Shown: in pieces, positions 1-9,889 of the stretch
Numbering within the stretch: the stretch's first letter is position 1
How the letters are laid out: each line of letters starts with the position of its first letter
NCBI GenBank assembly: GCA_015680685.1
Contig: MNCI01010074.1
Location: 951,471 to 973,829, forward strand
Length of the DNA: 22,359 nt
Direction: 5' to 3'
Source of the DNA: Gnetum montanum
Lineage: Eukaryota > Streptophyta > Gnetopsida > Gnetales > Gnetaceae
Program-made: the position numbers and the translations under genes
Notes under the pieces: generated by a model
Seen by the model: only the letters and a program-made list of their open reading frames with translations
What the model was told of the DNA's origin: nothing
Database searches by the model: none

Positions 1-362
1 TGTGGTAATCCCAGTAACGATTAGCATTTGGTAGCCACAGTTGCACAGTTCAGGGTGTGTACGGCAAGTGGGAACGGATGCTGACGCTAGGACTTAGTGC
101 TGTAGTTAGAGTTAGTTTTAGTCTCTCCACCCTTCACCCTTTAGCATAGGAGATAAACTAGAAAAGACCAAAAAAAATCATATACCTCGGACTTACTTAA
201 CCATACACCGTGACAACAAGAAGTAAGTCTGGGAAGACAACGATTAATTAACCCCAAGTGTTCCTTGTAGCGTTTAGGCATTTAGTCTATGAAGTTCGAC
301 CGGATCGCACGTGCTACGCTCGTTTTGTATGGTTGAGTGTAGGGGTACCTCACCACTCATCA
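1..362 (+). repeat. LTR F, 3' part (+ strand, 5' end outside window)
   Basis: The segment ends in the family terminus GGGGTACCTC...CTCATCA at 362, the same end as the LTRs at 1786, 16794 and (inverted) 22154. Positions 141-362 match the inverted LTR at the right window edge at about 90% by eye, and positions 1-140 align loosely with the middle of LTR A. The bases after 362 do not resemble a primer binding site but continue directly into gag-like sequence, so this is either a solo LTR or the 3' LTR of an element inserted in that gag. Its start and its left target duplication lie outside the window. Confidence 0.8.
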
Positions 363-917
363 GTGGTTCTTCTAGTTGACCCTGCTCTTCTTCATCTTCA
401 TTGTTTGGTTCCAACGAAGATGAACATAGGCACAGAGACAAAGCTCCATCAAGGGATCAAGGCAGACAACCAAATAATCATCATAGAAGAAATCTAGATG
501 ATTACAATAAGAGAAACCATGACAATCATCCTAGTAAGAATAAAGATGGACATAGAAATAAAGACCAAAGGCATGATTGAAGGCAACAAAGGAAGGATAG
601 ACAAGATCATCATGATGGGGAAGATATGGATAAATATTATGACTATGACATATCCAATGATGACAAATCCTTATTGGCCACTAGAAGCATGATTCAAATC
701 ACAAAGGCAATAAGTATACTCCAGAAGAATCACAAGGAAAGTCACATCAAATGACTTGATATGAACAATATTCCAAAAGTTTTAGGAAGGCTACAATCTT
801 GATTCACAACATCATCTACAAGCATTCCATAATGCATGTGCCTTGCAAAACATTGAGAGTAAGTGGGAGAAGCTTAAGCTCTTCCCCAAGACACTAATAA
901 AAGAAGTCAAAAATTGG
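363..917 (+). pseudogene. Host element H gag, piece 1 (broken)
   Basis: This is a decayed Ty3/gypsy gag. It aligns with the gag of element D from about 17215 to 17645: the Ser-rich stretch after 363, the His/Asn/Asp/Arg-rich low-complexity segment at 430-650, the landmark SLLATRSM near 668-692 (D has PLLATKSL), the LDMNNIP segment near 757-777, and the stretch matching the AFHDAC and LKLFP landmarks of D near 810-890. Several frames carry the matching residues and stops interrupt all of them, so no single ORF is real. LTR F ends immediately before it and solo LTR A cuts it at 917; the alignment resumes at 1787. Capsid-type function is known for the family; this copy cannot make it. Confidence 0.8.
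913..917. repeat. Target site duplication ATTGG, left copy
   Basis: ATTGG at 913-917 directly precedes solo LTR A, and the same five bases follow it at 1787-1791. Five-base duplications are the rule for Ty3/gypsy integrases. Removing the LTR and one copy restores the gag alignment with D (tggtatag at 16xxx-type spacing; D 17641-17650). Confidence 0.93.
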
Positions 918-1786
918 TGATGAATTGTGGTTTGCCAAGCCCTGATATCGGGTACACGATATCAGGTATGCGATATTGTAGCCTAGATACAATATCGTAT
1001 ACACAATATTGTGATACTTGTGTTAGCCTATCAATATAGTACTCAAGCACATGGGGAAGAGTCATTAGAGAATTAAATATTGTTTTAGTCATTAGGAGTT
1101 GGGAGTCTTTTTGTTAGTTTTTAGTTCTTTTCAAAAGTGTATGCCCATAGTGTGATGCTTGTAATTGTATAGAACCTTTATTTGAGTGTGACATACTTGG
1201 ACACGTAGACAATCAACAATAAAGATCGAGATTACTCCATCATTGCAGCATTCACTTAGTTTTAAATTGTTTAATTGTTAATTATTTATTGTTTTTTTAA
1301 TTAATATTTCTTTTATCGTCATTTACTATTTCTATTGCTAAATGCAAAATAAGTACATCTTAATCATGAATATTTAAGTGTAACTACGTGATAACCTAGT
1401 AGCGTATATAGAAGTGCTTCGAGTAATGTGCGCTTGGTAATCCTAGAAGTAGTACACGAAGTCCAAGATGTGTACAGATGATTAAGGACGAATGCTCATC
1501 GCACTTAGGCTAGCTTAGATTTTATTTCCTATTTCTTATTAGCTTAATAAAGTTATTTCTCATTGTCTTTAGGAGTAGCATAGTATTAGAAATCACATCA
1601 TACACCTCACTATGGACTAAACCATATGTGACAAAGAAAATACTAGTCTAGGTGGGAAGACAACGAACTACGATCAATATATAACTGTCTAGGTGCCACA
1701 ACTAGTCTATCCATGGAGTTTGACTGGATCGTGCGTACATGCTTGTATTCGTATGGTTGAGCATAGGGGTACCTCGTAGTTCATCA
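918..1786 (+). mobile_element. Solo LTR A (D family)
   Basis: The 869-bp segment starts TGATGAATTGTGG and ends TCATCA, flanked by the perfect ATTGG duplication. It aligns end to end with LTR D (864 bp) at very roughly 80-85% by eye. It has the RATATY modules at 944-963 and 991-1010, a decayed TATA box at about 1029-1036 (TATCAATA), and a poly(A) signal AATAAA at 1218-1223. No internal element sequence or second LTR is present between the duplications, so it is the product of recombination between the LTRs of a once complete element. Its interruption of H gag shows it is younger than H. Confidence 0.93.
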
Positions 1787-2100
1787 ATTGGTATAGATCA
1801 TTGGAACTAAATGCAATCCACTAATGATCCATGATGTTTGAGCTCTTCAATGAGAAGTACTAAACCTATTCTAGAGTGTTTATTTGAGGAAACAAATCCA
1901 AGGATGGAAGCAAGGGAATCATGAATCCCTTAATGCAATGCTAGGTAGATACTATTCTCTATTACATAAATGTCCATGCCATGGATTTTCTTAGAGAGAG
2001 TAGCTTCATCACATCATAGATGGGCTTCACAACAAAATGAGAGAGAGCCTTGGGATCTATGCCTAAGGAAGACTATTAGAACTTAGAGCCCATTAGATAT
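1787..2100 (+). pseudogene. Host element H gag, piece 2 (broken)
   Basis: The gag alignment broken at 917 resumes here. It matches D gag from about 17643 to 17940: the region after the WYRSL landmark, the GAGGAAACAAATCCAAG segment near 1887-1903 (D near 17729), the segment matching LNKCLGHGF near 1960-1990, and the one matching HIMDGL near 2010-2035. Frames are broken by stops and indels. It is cut at 2100 by the 3' LTR of element BC; the five bases GATAT at 2096-2100 are the left target duplication of that insertion, and the alignment continues on the far side at about 15138. Confidence 0.8.
2096..2100. repeat. Target site duplication of element BC, left copy (GATAT)
   Basis: GATAT at 2096-2100 pairs with GATAC at 15138-15142 on the other side of element BC. 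The single T/C difference fits the age implied by the LTR divergence. Confidence 0.8.
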
Positions 2101-2700
2101 TGATGAGCGGTGAGGCGCCCCTATGCTCAACCATATGAATCACAAAGCGTTCATGCATGATTCGATCAAATTCTGTGGACTCTATAGTTTCCAGTGCACN
2201 TTGTTGGATTACCAAGTGTTAAGCACTACTAGGATTTCCAAATGTCATACGCATGCTTAAAGCGGTCATATTTATGTGTTCACTTACTTGCTACTTAGCT
2301 TATCTCACTTAATTACTCGAAAATACTAAATAAATAGCTAAAAATATTAAATGCATGAATGAAACATTTAAACTATCCAAAATGCTCCAAGGTTTATTAA
2401 GAAGTTCATCTTTATTACCGCACACACTGTCGTGCTTAGTTATAACAATGCTCAATAAAGATCCGTACATTCAATGAATCCTGTTGCGAGCACTTGGGAA
2501 AATATTTTAACTCTTAAATAGAAAAACTGTAAGAGCTTCACTACACTATGATTAACTGATGCCATAAATGTGGTTGGTGAGTGCGTATTTATAAGCAAGA
2601 ACAAGCCTTTCATTAATGGGGCTACATCAACGCATGAAATGATGCATCACCGTGACCATGTTGATGGGGCCGTGTCGACATGGCCAATTGTGACTCATCA
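2101..2700 (-). repeat. LTR B, 3' LTR of element BC
   Basis: The inverted LTR reads TGATGA at 2101 and TCATCA at 2695-2700. It aligns with LTR C but lacks about 262 bp that correspond to roughly 14340-14602; the gap falls exactly at the single unknown base n at 2200. On the - strand it holds the TYGATGGGGCC/GTCGA module at 2661-2680, a TATA box (TTATAAATA) at 2594-2586 and an AATAAA signal at 2416-2411. Confidence 0.92.
2200..2200. other. Unknown base n marking a probable assembly gap
   Basis: This is the only n in the window. It coincides with the point where LTR B lacks about 262 bp found in LTR C, so it probably stands for a gap of wrong size or a collapsed join rather than for one base. 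Confidence 0.6.
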
Positions 2701-2710
2701 TACCCCCACG
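2701..2710 (-). other. Polypurine tract of element BC
   Basis: On the - strand CGTGGGGGTA lies directly against the TGATGA start of the 3' LTR. A short G-rich tract here primes plus-strand DNA synthesis. The upstream GGACAAG context (about 2730) is typical of plant Ty3/gypsy 3' ends. Confidence 0.82.
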
Positions 2711-2944
2711 ATTGAATGAAAACTTGTCCTTGAGTTTCTTTACAAAATTGGGAAGGTATGAGATTATTGATTGACTCTAAACTTAACAAATTGACTTTAC
2801 AAAATTGAGTACCCAAGTGTACGAATCAACACATTACAAAAATTATGGTGTTAATGACATAAAATTGAATACCATGACATGACTCTACAATATTGGATAA
2901 CATGTCCTCTGATGGTGTGAAGTCAGTTGAAAAGATCAAACAAT
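2711..2944 (-). other. 3' untranslated segment of element BC
   Basis: It lies between the last recognisable coding sequence of the second ORF and the PPT. No coding or structural signal was found. Confidence 0.5.
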
Positions 2945-5788
2945 TCCATGCAGTGAAGGTTCCTGAGGCTCTAAAGGACCTTAACTAGCTTCAAGCATGT
3001 GCAATAGCTAAGGCAACTATGGCTATCCTATTGTTGCTGCAACTTCTGGTGGGAGACAAAAAGCATTCAGCAATGCTTTCATTTTCTCCTCCTTACTCCT
3101 AGGATCGTCCACAATCCATGCAACTTTGTCAATGTGGGCTAGAATAAGCACATTCCAAGAATAAAGAATTGTTGGGAATAGCTCCTTGGCATTAATGAAC
3201 TAGGTAGTGAATTATTTGCGCTTGATGTCAAACGCTGTGATTGCATCTTTCAGCTCTTGGTAATCATTCATTCTCTTGGCCAAATTCTCAGTAGTTGATT
3301 ATTGATTAGTGAATTGTGCCTTGAGAACTTTGAGTTCAATTTTTACCATCTCACGCTTTTGCTTGATGTCCTTATGGTGCTTGAACTCAGCCTCGTATAG
3401 CAAGTACGAGTTGGCCACTTGCTTTTCAAGTTCTAACAACAACCATTCGATGGTCAACATTGCCAGCTTTGCGTAGTGGAGATTGCCCAGTTCCATATAC
3501 TCTATCATTTCTTCAATTTGCAACTCCTTCAGGTAGATCTCCACTCTATTATAAGCATCTATTCCATCAATTATGGATTGCCACATCTCTCTTCCTTGCT
3601 GGAGTTGTTGGAGGACCTTGTTTGCTTTTGCCTTAGCCATTTGAATATGCTTATCATTCACTTCCTTATACACGCCAACCTAGTCTCTATAGTCATTCTT
3701 GACTCTTTTAAATTTGAGAGCCTTGTTTTTCCAGGCGGTAATCTCAATGGCAGATTTTGGGCGTAAGGCTCAAACTTTCTCCATAGATAGATTACAATTC
3801 TTTGTGGCCAATTTCCTTAATTCTATATTTACCTTAGTGAGCTACTCCTGGTGTTGATGAATGGATTCCTACATCTATTGTTTTTATGTAGCAACACTAC
3901 ATAGGCGATGATTTTCTATGGTCAATGATTCATTTTCTTGGTGCATTTAAACTAAGTCTTTCTGAACTAAGTAGGTTTTACTTCTATTATGGACTAGTTG
4001 AAGATGGTCATCACCATTTCCTCCTCAAATTGTTTTAATCATTCTTGAAGCTGCTAAAAAGCTTCATCTCTGGTTATTGCTAAGCTAAGGAGTGTGGGAT
4101 TAGCCAAACGAGCACCCAATTCAACAACTTCAATGGCCAAGCATTGGTTTTGTGCTTGAGCCATTTCAAGTCAGGATGATGCATTTGTCCTTTGCTTCCA
4201 ATAGCTTCGATTTGGTTACAGTAATGTTATCTAGAAAATTGTAGATATCTAGAATTGGTTGCCTAGTTCCCAGTGGTCAGTCTAATAACTCTTTGTGCTA
4301 GGCTGCACTCAATCTTTCATTGATTATGCCTATAGATGTCTAAACATCTTGAAGTGTAGATATGTCTAGTATAAACACCACAGGTGCATTAAGTGCTTCT
4401 ACAATTTGGTCAGCAACTACTTTAGCAATAATCTCTTACCCTTAGTGCTGCATCACCAATATAGTTGTCCCCTCACCCTCCTCCAAGTGAACTAAAAAAG
4501 AGGCAAAATTCTTAGATATTATTGGGAATAAATGATGTTGAGATAGAGACACTGTCATCTCTTAGGCACTGGGAGATTCGATCTCGCAGGCAATTATGTT
4601 CTTTGGGAAAAGAATATTAGTCCACCTCTTTCTATTTGGCTTATTATTCGAGCCATCTCATTAAGGTGACTCCTCATAGGTCGATATATAGATGGGTTTC
4701 CACCACTCGTTCCTACATGCTACTCCTACTCACGCAAGATCTATTCTCGAATTTTGCATAAGTGCTCAATGGCTATGTGGGCCTCCAACATTGTTTCTTG
4801 AGTAGGTAATGGAGTTGGTAGCTACTACTCCCCTTCTTTAGACATGATAGGTATCTTGTCCTTCATCATTTCAAACCATGAGGCTATAGGAGAATGTTTG
4901 ATCATGTCATTTGCATAGCAAATAATCTTTATCCTTTTGCAAAGTTTACAGATGAGGCATGGGAAAGGTAGGGTTTTCCTTCCATGTTCATTTTCTTTGA
5001 AGTGCTTCTGAATCCCTAAATAGATCAATTGTGGAAGATTTGGTGGAGATCTCCTACTTAGAACAATGTATGCTCAGGCAGAAAAGGTAGTCACCTTGTT
5101 GGGCCTCATCATTAGATTGAGGTGATAGATCACTATCCTGAAGTATACGTGTTTCATTGGCGTGAGTAGGTCGAACTCCTTATGATTAACCCCATAACAC
5201 CATTGGGACCACTACTTTTTGGCCTTAGGATTAGGTTGTGTAAACAACTTTTCCAGTTATGTCCCAAAATTTAGCAACCCAATAACTTGTGCAATAGCTT
5301 TAGCTGAGTAGGACACCTGAGTGTTCTTGATCTTCACTGTGGAGCCTACCCTTCTTTTGTTCTAGAAGAGGTATGTCTCTCCCATGTACCACTCCCCACT
5401 GGAAGTGATGATTGGTCACATGGGAGAGGTTTTCCATTGTGTTTTCACCTCAGTTGGAGCATGCTCTAAAAATGGCCTAAAGTTTAGTTCCTAGGGAACT
5501 AAGCGTTGGATATCATGAGGCCTAATGGTGTCAAGGTAGGCTTGTGTTAGCATGACTTCAAGCCTCAGTATGGGTCTTAGTGCCTCCTCACATTGTGATT
5601 ATTCTCTTGCAACTTCTCCTTCAAGAATCTGTAGATTCCACTTTGGTCTCCTCTTGAAGAGGTCCTGTTACATGGGTTTTCTCTGCTAGAGCCTAGGCAT
5701 GTTCTTGTTGGCCCCTTCTAATTCTAGGTTGTTTCTCCCTTGGTTGAAAGGGTCCTTTCTCTTGTAGTCGTTTCAATCTTGGGACCAT
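2945..5788 (-). pseudogene. Second ORF of element BC: plant-transposon-protein-like domain plus coiled coil (broken)
   Basis: The coding trace starts at ATG 5788 and runs to about 2945, some 940 codons, crossing frames and stops. The N-terminus (5788-5690) is basic. The domain near 5420-4900 shows EWYMGETYL, KAIAQVIGL, YFRIVIYHL, IYLGIQKHF and LPFPCLICKLC, matching in order the domain of element D at 21620-22090. This pattern resembles the Pfam 'putative plant transposon protein' domain found downstream of integrase in plant gypsy elements; the name is from memory. The C-terminal part (about 3960-3200) is rich in Leu/Glu/Lys/Gln heptads; its longest open stretch is 3673-3299 and looks like a coiled coil. 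The ATG follows an intron-like acceptor. The protein's function is unknown. No signal peptide or membrane segment was seen, so an envelope role is not supported. Confidence 0.7.
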
Positions 5789-6094
5789 CTATAATCACAA
5801 CATCACCATGGGTTAGTAATTATTGTGTAACATGAAATAATTGGAACACCTTATCTCCTTGGAACAGTTACACTTGGCTAAGTTGTGATTATGGCTGATT
5901 TAATCAATTTTAATCATTATTTTCTTTGTGTTTTAATGTTAATAAGTCATTTTGGAGGGTGTTGGAAGGGTTAACTCTCAAAAATTGATGGTTTCATATC
6001 ATTGTATTCATTAACCCTTTAGGGAAGTTAGAAAAATTTTCAAAAAACTTCATCGAAAACCTTAAGGTTTGTGACCCCCTGATGAAGAGCTTAC
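5789..6094 (-). other. Probable intron before the second ORF (element BC)
   Basis: On the - strand a strong donor GAG|GTAAGC has its GT at 6094-6093. A TACTAAC branch-type site lies at about 5818-5812, and TTATAG at 5794-5789 ends directly against the ORF's ATG at 5788. The stretch is AT-rich and non-coding, 306 bp. Element D has the same arrangement (TACTAAC 22 bp before its ATG, about 250-314 bp to a donor). Splicing is inferred, not shown. Confidence 0.55.
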
Positions 6095-6242
6095 CTCTAG
6101 TAGTTGCAAGATTAAAGAACGGAGTGATTTGGACAAACAGTTGGGAAGTTATGGGCTTTGGAAAGTTTTGGGCTCTGAAAAATCGCAAAATCTCCCCTCT
6201 TATTATGAAGAAAATGACAAAAAATTGCAAAGTATGTGATGG

Positions 6243-6313
6243 TATATATAGAGGTTTTGGCTTGTGTCGACTGGGCTTAGTTGATGGGGCCTAGTCGATG
6301 TAGCTATTGACCA
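6243..6313 (-). promoter_or_regulatory. Internal promoter-like block of element BC
   Basis: On the - strand TTGGTCAAT (6313-6305) is followed by a TYGATGGGGCCnnGTCGA module (complement of 6281-6297), a GTCGAC (6266-6271) and a TATA box TATATATA (6250-6243). The same order, module then TATA, occurs in the LTRs of this element (2661-2586 and 15087-15009). The block stands about 150 bp before the intron donor of the second ORF. Confidence 0.6.
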
Positions 6314-6319
6314 ACATTG

Positions 6320-7949
6320 ACTTTGGTCAAACTTCCAAAACATAAGGAGTTTTTGAGTGAAATTGGGGTCAAATGGAAGCACAAAAAGCCACAAACATGA
6401 TTAGAATAGTAAAAGAGGGTGTTGAAGCTCAGCAAATTTAGAAATTTGAGAAAATGATTTGGAGAATGAATTTAATGAGAGTTTAAGGAGCATAGAGTGG
6501 GATACACAATGAAATATGCGAAAGATAGGATTGTAGCAATGTCTAAGGTAAGGAACTTAACTAACCAAGCTAAGAGATATGTAAGTGGGTCCTTCCCATA
6601 GTAGGCACATGCCCTTTTTGGCCTTGCATAACTTCAACTAAGGAGTCTATGGGCCCCATAGTCAATTAATGATCATGAAAAGTTAAGGACCAACCAGAAA
6701 GAATCTATCCAAGAATTCCAACATATCAAATTAAGACATCAAGCATAACATAGAAACCGATAATGAGGTGAGTTATGGTAGCATAGATGGATGGTTGAGA
6801 AGGTGGGATGGAATCCTGAATTTAGGTCATAAGAAGTCCCTTGTGGAATTTATGTTTAAAATGACCTAAGAAGATCCATCCTTAGTCTAGACCAAAACCA
6901 ACCTCTTTAAGTGACTTTGCATTGCCACTCCAAGACCGATCCACCTCCTCATGACACAAGAACACACCCATAGAACAACCACCATTCATTAAGGAGAGGA
7001 AAAGAAAATAGGAACTGAGAGAGGGCCTTAGTTAGAGGGGATCATCAGGCATGGGCAACATATCTTTCTAGTCCCATAACTAGTGTTTGTAGCCCATTTA
7101 TTTGTTTAAGGGGTGTGCTTTGAATTTCCATCATGTTTTTTTTATTTTGGATGGGATCCACACCATCCAAAGACTTTATTTGACTTCCTATTATTGGATG
7201 ACATAGAACAGTAAGAAGTCTATGAACACACTCAAGCACCTGAGTAAGTAGAAGTGTACAAAGAGTATTGAGTTTTCTTGAATTCACACCCTATACAAAC
7301 CTTTGAATCCTTCCCAATTCTAGAAACTACCAAGGTCACCAATTTATTAAAAGTTTCTTTGATGAAAGGGACCTCAAACTTCTAGAACAAGAAAAACTAT
7401 AGAGTTTTTCTTATTCTATGAACACACTCAAGCACCTATGAACACACTCAAGCACCTGAGTAAGTAGAAGTGTACAAAGAGTATTGAGTTTCCTTGAATT
7501 CACACCCTATACAAACCTTTGAATCCTTCCCAATTCTAGAAACTACCAAGGTCACCAATTTATTAAAAGTTTCTTTGATGAAAGGGACCTCAAACTTCTA
7601 GAACAAGAAAAACTATAGAGTTTGTGGATGGGTGGATGATGTGGACTCATTACCTGTTCCATGAAAAATAAACCATTTCATAGTCATCAAACATCAGAAT
7701 TCAAAAATAGAGACTAGACATTAATAATCACAACATTGAGTAGAAACCATCATTAGTAAACAACAACAGTGGCATTGCGCCCTGCAGTAATAAAGCACTT
7801 TTATTAGCAAAAATAATGAAAATTCACATGCAAAAATAAAGTAAAATATAGAATATATAAGAAAGTATAAAATATTCAAGAAAGGTAAAACATACTAATA
7901 ATAATGTGTAAAACAAAAAGTGAAAAAAATTGAGGATCCATGTGTGAGG
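6320..7949 (-). other. Non-coding spacer between integrase and internal promoter (element BC)
   Basis: This AT-rich stretch of about 1.6 kb has no recognisable domain; an open frame at 7287-7045 has no family features. Just after the integrase stop, CATGGGGGAGATGACC and then the segment complementary to about 7625-7660 (GAGTCCACATCATCCACCC) match the D spacer at 19253-19262 and 19467-19489, which ties the two spacers together. A CTGCAG|G acceptor-like site lies near 7783. The main structure is the tandem duplication at 7220-7623. Confidence 0.6.
7220..7623. repeat. Tandem duplication, 188-bp copies, 216-bp period
   Basis: Copy 1 is 7220-7407 and copy 2 is 7436-7623. They have equal length and only one difference was seen by eye (ttttctt against tttcctt near 7275/7491). 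The 28-bp joint at 7408-7435 holds a third start of the unit (20 bp, 7416-7435). The near identity contrasts with the strong divergence of the LTRs. Confidence 0.95.
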
Positions 7950-9235
7950 TTAGCATGGGCGGTCATCTCCCCCATGACTAAGTTGGAAGGAGGAGACCTG
8001 AAAAATTGAATGTGGTTGTCCATCTGTTGAGGTAGTTGTTGCATTAGCTTGCTTGGGTTCATGGAAAGGTTTCATTGGTTGGATGTTGACGAACTGCTTT
8101 CTGTGTGGGCTCTCAGGTTTGTAGATTAACATGGTCCTAGAGGAAAAGGTTTGATCAATTATATAAGGTCCCTTCCATAATGTTTGAAACTTTGTTTTCC
8201 AGGTTACATGTGTGGGATTCCAATAGAGAACCTTATCTCCCAATTGAAGTTTTACTTTCCGTATTCTAAGGTGATGACATTGCTTGTTGAATGCCTTGTG
8301 CACTGCATTCAAAGATAGGGTCACTAATTGGTTTTTATCTAGCACATTCAGGTTGATCAATCTTTGTCTTTATGTGAGACTCAAGTCAAGGTCCAAATCA
8401 CAGGCTATCGAGAGTGTACAGAGCTTAAATTGAATTGGAAGCATTGGAATTTTTTCGTACACTAGCTTGTAGGGAGAGTAGTCAATAGGGAGTTTCCACG
8501 TTGAGTGATAGACCTAAAGGGCTTTGTTGAGCTTTGTGCTCTAGCCTCTCATATATTTGCTTATGATCCTATTAGGATCTTTGTTATCTCCCTGTTAGTT
8601 ACTTCTGCTTGACCGTTGGCTTGGCAGTGATAGGATGTTGTTAATTTATGTTCAACCCCCAAGTGTTGCATAAGTTTCAAAAGGTGGCACATATAAGTGA
8701 GTTCCATTGTCAGAAATTAGTGCATGTGGAAATCCAAACTTGTTTACAACATTTTGTGGTACAAATCATTGTTAATGGTTGCTGCTTCTACCCATTTGAA
8801 GTAATAGTTGATTGCTACAATGATATACGTCTTCCCATTGGACATGGATGTGATGGGGCCCATGAAGTTTATGCCCCATATGTCAAAGAGCTCTAATGGT
8901 TGAATCCATTGTTGAGGATCCTCCATTCAAGCTATCATCCCACCATCTTTCTGACAATGTTTACAAGATCAAACAAACTAGTGGGCATCCTTGAAGATTT
9001 TAGGCTAATAGTATCCTACCATTAGGATTTTTATGGTTGTGCACCTTCCTACATAGTGGCCTTCGCAAGGGCCTTCATGAGCATCTTGGAGAACACATGG
9101 TTGATTCGCATCAGGGACACACCAACGAACCAAGCCATCGACGCACATCTTGTAAAGGTGTCTGTTGATTTCCATGAAGTAATTTGCCCAATGAAGAAAT
9201 TTTTGTTTCTTCCTAAAGTCTAGACCTCGTGGCAT
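7950..9235 (-). pseudogene. Integrase (IN) of element BC
   Basis: The order of landmarks is intact. The zinc-binding region near 9090-8950 shows HEGPCEGHYVG and CKHC. The core near 8870-8790 shows WGINFMGP and VAINYYFKWVEA. The second catalytic site ISDNGTH is near 8730, and SYHCQANGQAEVTNREI near 8630-8580 includes the catalytic Glu. The C-terminal domain near 8275-8150 shows LGDKVLYWNP and KFQTLWKGPY. The first catalytic Asp is replaced by Asn (GINFMG for the usual GIDFMG). Several stops and frameshifts separate the blocks. The enzyme would insert the cDNA into the genome; this copy is dead. The C-terminus ends SHGGDDRPC and a stop at 7950. Confidence 0.92.
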
Positions 9236-9378
9236 CTCCTAAGTGAGAAGGTAAGTGAGAATGTCATCGCACCATTTTATTTCTATGGGCACTTGGTCAT
9301 TTATCTCTCCTGTAAAGAGGATTTTGTTTGGAAATTGATCAGAGACTGGACTCTCCTTCTCTTTGTTATCCCATCTTA

Positions 9379-9745
9379 ATCGAGAGAGATGGTCAGCAAC
9401 CACATTCTCAGTCTCCTTCCGATCTACCATTGTGAGGTCGAATTCTTGCAAGATCATAAGTCACAATATGATACAGGGGATCATCGTTCTCTTATTCATT
9501 AGGAAGCAAACAACACTATGATTTGTGTGCACAAATACTCTATAACCAAACACATAGTGCTTGAACTTTTCAAGAGCATACACCACTACCATTAGTTATT
9601 TCTTAGTTGTGGTGTAATTTAATTATGCACCCACAATGCTTTGGCTCACATAGTGGATGTAATATGGATATTTTTTATCATCCAAATGCATAAGCACAAC
9701 TACCAAGGCATAAATAGATGCATCTATCATTATGTGGAATGGTCT
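9379..9745 (-). pseudogene. RNase H of element BC
   Basis: The block follows RT and starts at PFHIMIDASIYA near 9743-9718, with the first catalytic Asp kept. Further on come ALEKFKHYVFGYRVFVHTNHS (9572-9510) and, after a stop, ILQEFDLTMVDRKETENVVA and DHLSRL near 9457-9379, a diagnostic RNase H end of Athila/Tat elements. A stop takes the place of the catalytic Glu before LMVVVYALEKF (near 9600), and the TDHS Asp has become Asn. The enzyme would degrade the RNA strand of the RNA/DNA hybrid. Confidence 0.9.
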
Positions 9746-9889
9746 GGACCAATCTTGTAACTATAGAATTGGATTTTCTATGAGTTTTTCCTTCAACCAT
9801 TGGAATGCCTATTCACACTAGTTAGTCCAGATGAACGGAGCATCTTTCTTCATAAGCTTGACCAAGGACTTTGTGATCTTAGAGAAATT

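Noticed and set aside
1-917. LTR F as the 5' LTR of host element H
   Set aside because: No primer site follows 362 and the gag start is missing; the break falls exactly at the LTR terminus, which fits an insertion better than a deletion.
3476-3766. 96-codon open frame on the + strand
   Set aside because: It is the antisense shadow of the coiled-coil part of the BC second ORF.
7045-7287. 80-codon frame in the BC spacer
   Set aside because: It has no recognisable pattern and no counterpart in the D spacer; part of it lies in the tandem duplication.
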